From NCBI RefSeq assembly GCF_021341665.1, contig NZ_JAJTTH010000004.1:62001-126000 (forward strand): a stretch of DNA of 64,000 nucleotides. Reading direction: 5' to 3'. The position numbers and the translations under genes are program-made. A model generated the notes under the pieces. It made no database searches, was not told the origin of the DNA, and worked only from the letters and a program-made list of their open reading frames with translations. Below are positions 61,325 through 64,000 of the stretch, piece after piece. The stretch's first letter is position 1. Each line of letters begins with the position of its first letter. Source of the DNA: Pseudomonas sp. Au-Pse12. Its GTDB lineage: Bacteria > Pseudomonadota > Gammaproteobacteria > Pseudomonadales > Pseudomonadaceae.

Positions 61325-62695
61325 ATGAATGTCCCTCGTGAAACCATCGCCGCCATTGCCACCGCCCAGGGGCGCGGCGGCGTGGGCATCGTACGGATTT
61401 CCGGGCCCCTGGCGGGCGCGGCGGCCAAGGCCATCAGTGGTCGCGAACTGAAGCCGCGTTTTGCGCATTACGGGCCATTTCTCAGTGCCCAGGCAGAGGT
61501 CCTGGACGAAGGCATCGCCCTGTATTTCCCGGGCCCGAACTCCTTCACCGGGGAAGATGTACTGGAACTCCAGGGCCATGGCGGCCCGATTGTTCTCGAT
61601 ATGCTGCTGCAGCGCTGCCTGGAGCTGGGCTGCCGCCTGGCCCGGCCGGGTGAATTCAGTGAACGTGCATTTCTCAATGACAAACTGGACCTGGCCCAGG
61701 CCGAAGCCATCGCCGACCTGATTGAAGCCAGTTCGGCACAGGCTGCCCGCAACGCCCTGCGTTCGTTGCAGGGGGCTTTCTCTCAACGTGTGCATAACTT
61801 GACCGAGCAGTTGATCGCCTTGCGGATCTATGTCGAAGCGGCGATTGATTTTCCCGAGGAGGAAATCGATTTCCTCGCCGATGGTCATGTACTGAGCATG
61901 CTCGATGCGGTTCGTGATGAGTTATCCACAGTGCTGCGTGAAGCAGGGCAGGGCGCCTTGCTGCGTGACGGCATGACCGTGGTGATCGCCGGTCGTCCCA
62001 ATGCCGGTAAATCCAGCCTGCTCAATGCCCTGGCCGGACGCGAGGCAGCAATCGTCACCGATATCGCCGGCACCACCCGGGACATCCTGCGCGAACATAT
62101 CCACATCGATGGCATGCCACTGCATGTGGTGGACACCGCCGGGCTGCGGGATACCGAGGACCAGGTGGAAAAGATCGGTGTCGAACGGGCACTCAAGGCC
62201 ATCAGCGAGGCCGACCGGGTGTTGCTGGTGGTAGACGCCACCGCGGCTGAAGCGGCGGACCCCTTCGCCCTGTGGCCGGAGTTTCTCGAGCAGCGGCCAG
62301 ACCCGGCCAAGGTCACGCTGATTCGCAACAAGGCCGATCTGACCGGCGAACCCATCGCCCTGGAAACCTGTGATGACGGCCACGTCACCATCAGCCTCAG
62401 TGCCATGGCTGCCGGCAGCGGGCTGGAGCTGCTGCGTGACCACCTGAAAGCCTGCATGGGTTATGAACAGACCTCCGAAAGCAGCTTCAGCGCGCGCCGT
62501 CGGCACCTGGAGGCACTGCGCTACGCCAGTGCCGCCCTGGAACATGGCCGGGCACAGCTGACCCTGGCCGGTGCCGGCGAACTGCTGGCCGAGGACCTGC
62601 GCCAGGCTCAGCAGTCGCTGGGGGAAATCACCGGAGCCTTCAGTTCCGATGATCTGCTGGGGCGAATCTTCTCCAGTTTCTGCATCGGCAAGTAG
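61325..62695 (+). CDS. mnmE: tRNA modification GTPase MnmE
   Basis: With MnmG makes the cmnm5 group at U34 of certain tRNAs. 456 residues: N-terminal folate-binding domain (1-118), helical domain, G domain with [14 protein letters not shown] (about 223), [13 protein letters not shown] and NKAD, and the C-terminal CIGK motif. ATG at 61325 gives the standard [19 protein letters not shown] start. Confidence 0.98.
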   Translation: MNVPRETIAAIATAQGRGGVGIVRISGPLAGAAAKAISGRELKPRFAHYGPFLSAQAEVLDEGIALYFPGPNSFTGEDVLELQGHGGPIVLDMLLQRCLELGCRLARPGEFSERAFLNDKLDLAQAEAIADLIEASSAQAARNALRSLQGAFSQRVHNLTEQLIALRIYVEAAIDFPEEEIDFLADGHVLSMLDAVRDELSTVLREAGQGALLRDGMTVVIAGRPNAGKSSLLNALAGREAAIVTDIAGTTRDILREHIHIDGMPLHVVDTAGLRDTEDQVEKIGVERALKAISEADRVLLVVDATAAEAADPFALWPEFLEQRPDPAKVTLIRNKADLTGEPIALETCDDGHVTISLSAMAAGSGLELLRDHLKACMGYEQTSESSFSARRRHLEALRYASAALEHGRAQLTLAGAGELLAEDLRQAQQSLGEITGAFSSDDLLGRIFSSFCIGK

Positions 62696-62754
62696 ATTCG
62701 CCCCCGATGGGCTCCGGCAGAGGTTATCCACAGCCCTGCCGGTAGCGGTCGGGT

Positions 62755-63591
62755 TTACTCCACTGACAGGTAGATTCGTGTCTGCAGCTGTGCGGGCGGT
62801 GTGGTGCGCGGATCGTTTACATACTGTTCGAACATCGGAAAATTCCCCGGCGTCAGGCCACTCTCGGGCAGCCACTCGGAGAACATCCAGGCATAGGCTT
62901 TGCCCATCTCGTTGTAGGGGCCAACGTAATTCAGTATTGCGTAGCGCCCTTGAGGGATTTCGAACCTTTCCAGCTTTTCCCCCAGATCCGCATCAGGCGC
63001 GACCGAGACCCCGGCCAGGGAACGCAACTGCTCGGTCGGAACCTGCTCGGGGTCGTTGAAGTAAACACCGAACCCGCAGGCGGCCGGGTGCATGAGCCCC
63101 TGGCTGGCGGCCAGCATGAAAACACGGGTGAACACCGGACCGATTTCCTGATAGGAACCCTGATGAGGCAAGGCAGCCAGGACAACGCCAGGGAAATGTT
63201 CAACAGTAATGGGGTACATATTTTTTGACTCCTTGGTGTCGAAAGGACGGGAACGGGTTGCGCGATAACGCCCAGGTGGCAACCCGAACACGCCAGAGAA
63301 TGCCCGGTTGAAGGCCGCTCCCGATTCGTACCCGGCACGCAAGGCCACCTCGGCCAGGTCCTCTTCCGTACCTGCCAGCGCCGCGGCAGCCAGATGCATG
63401 CGCATCCGTTGCACCGTGGCGTTCAGCGTTTCTCCCATCATCGCGCGGTAAATGCGGTGAAAGTGATAAGCCGACATGCAGGCCAGGTCCGCCAGGTGGT
63501 ACAGGTCCGGATCGCTGTGTGGATGGCTTGCCAGCCAACGCAGCACCGGCTCCATGCGCTGGCCGTAATGGATTCGGGTTGCAGGTTTCAT
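62755..63591 (-). CDS. AraC-family regulator with GyrI-like ligand domain
   Basis: A 278-residue regulator with an N-terminal AraC DNA-binding domain (about 8-110; two helix-turn-helix units, LADLACMSAYHFHRIYRAMMGE and LAEVALRAGYESGAAFNRAFSGVFGLPPGRYR) and a C-terminal GyrI/SOUL-like effector-binding domain (about 125-278), the layout of Rob and related multidrug regulators. AAGGAGG lies 5 bases before the ATG at 63591. Stand-alone; ligand and targets unknown. Confidence 0.9.
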   Translation of the reverse strand: MKPATRIHYGQRMEPVLRWLASHPHSDPDLYHLADLACMSAYHFHRIYRAMMGETLNATVQRMRMHLAAAALAGTEEDLAEVALRAGYESGAAFNRAFSGVFGLPPGRYRATRSRPFDTKESKNMYPITVEHFPGVVLAALPHQGSYQEIGPVFTRVFMLAASQGLMHPAACGFGVYFNDPEQVPTEQLRSLAGVSVAPDADLGEKLERFEIPQGRYAILNYVGPYNEMGKAYAWMFSEWLPESGLTPGNFPMFEQYVNDPRTTPPAQLQTRIYLSVE

Positions 63592-63885
63592 AAGGCCTCC
63601 TTGGCACTCCACTGTAGCGACGGCAGATTTGCAGATTTTGCGATTTTTACCGGCCACAGGGGAGAGCGACGTTACCTTTACCCCCCTCCCCGGCCGCCGC
63701 TGATAAACCTGCGGTCTTGAGTAACAGCCCACTTTCGAAGATGGGCCATTTTTCCTTGGTTTTCCTGAGGAATCGGTCTGTTTTGCCGTTTTTTAGTGAG
63801 TTTCCCACGTGGTACCTGATTTGCATCCCGGTGGATGGACAGGTTTGTACACCTGAGGAAACAGTCCGGCATTCAAGGAATAGAA

Positions 63886-64000
63886 ATGGCTAACGCGAAT
63901 TCTGCATTGCACCGTGGCTTGAGTACCCGGCATATCCGCTTCATTGCGTTGGGTTCTGCCATTGGCACGGGCCTGTTCTACGGTTCGGCGGCGGCGATCC
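63886..64000 (+). CDS. amino acid permease (5' end only)
   Basis: The first 38 residues of a transporter of the amino acid-polyamine-organocation family: ATG at 63886 with AAGGAA upstream, then [20 protein letters not shown] and LFYGSAAAI, the typical first membrane segment of the AroP/ProY/GabP group. The frame runs off the window, so substrate cannot be assigned. Confidence 0.88.
   Translation, partial: MANANSALHRGLSTRHIRFIALGSAIGTGLFYGSAAAI

Overview
The window is a GC-rich pseudomonad chromosome segment that spans the replication origin. The order gyrB-recF-dnaN-dnaA / oriC / rpmH-rnpA-yidD-yidC-mnmE is that of Pseudomonas. Counting leftwards from gyrB, the gene order matches the P. aeruginosa PAO1 series from PA0004 up to about PA0069 (acyltransferase, gmhB, glyS, glyQ, tag, LpxL-like, PilZ, TPR, trkA, rsmB, fmt, def, dprA, tsaC, qor, hemF, aroE, SulP, choline sulfatase, trpAB/trpI, dodecin, DUF1161, OsmC, prlC, YheV, radical SAM). 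The rnpA product and the FAD-dependent gluconate dehydrogenase suggest the P. protegens / P. chlororaphis / P. fluorescens group. This is recognition from memory, not a search.

Layout. 1-5.6 kb: end of a beta-carbonic anhydrase gene, a radical SAM gene behind a textbook LexA box, and a three-gene membrane gluconate 2-dehydrogenase operon. 5.9-16 kb: small metabolic and envelope genes (exported phosphatase, oligopeptidase A with a YheV partner, gamma-carbonic anhydrase-like protein, HAD phosphatase, lipoprotein peptidase, a tandem lipoprotein pair, OsmC, two DUF1161 proteins, dodecin, DUF883). 16-19.1 kb: trpI divergent from trpBA. 19.2-22.3 kb: RcnB-like protein, then a GntR regulator and an amine oxidase that share one palindromic operator. 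22.4-27.6 kb: choline-O-sulfate module (LysR regulator, sulfatase, choline-binding protein, SulP anion transporter). 27.7-44.1 kb: conserved housekeeping genes (shikimate, haem, tRNA modification, N-formylmethionine metabolism, potassium uptake, lipid acylation, glycyl-tRNA synthetase, heptose phosphatase).

44.2-51.9 kb is accessory DNA placed between the acyltransferase gene and gyrB, which are neighbours in PAO1. It holds a FecR-domain protein plus CHASE2 histidine kinase operon, a divergent OmpR-type response regulator, and a six-gene operon that looks like an array of polymorphic-toxin immunity proteins (Imm21, DUF2947, two DUF4265, two unnamed) with no toxin gene in the window. 51.9-58.2 kb is the dnaA-dnaN-recF-gyrB operon, 58.2-58.75 kb is oriC, and the rightward ribosomal/membrane-insertion cluster follows. 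An AraC-type regulator and the start of an amino-acid permease close the window.

Other notable structure: 22 exact DnaA boxes spread over 24-63 kb and none seen in the first 24 kb; several REP/REPIN families, one with two copies of a composite element of about 140 bp; and a gutted LysM-protein gene between dprA and def that keeps only its signal-peptide start and its C-terminal end.
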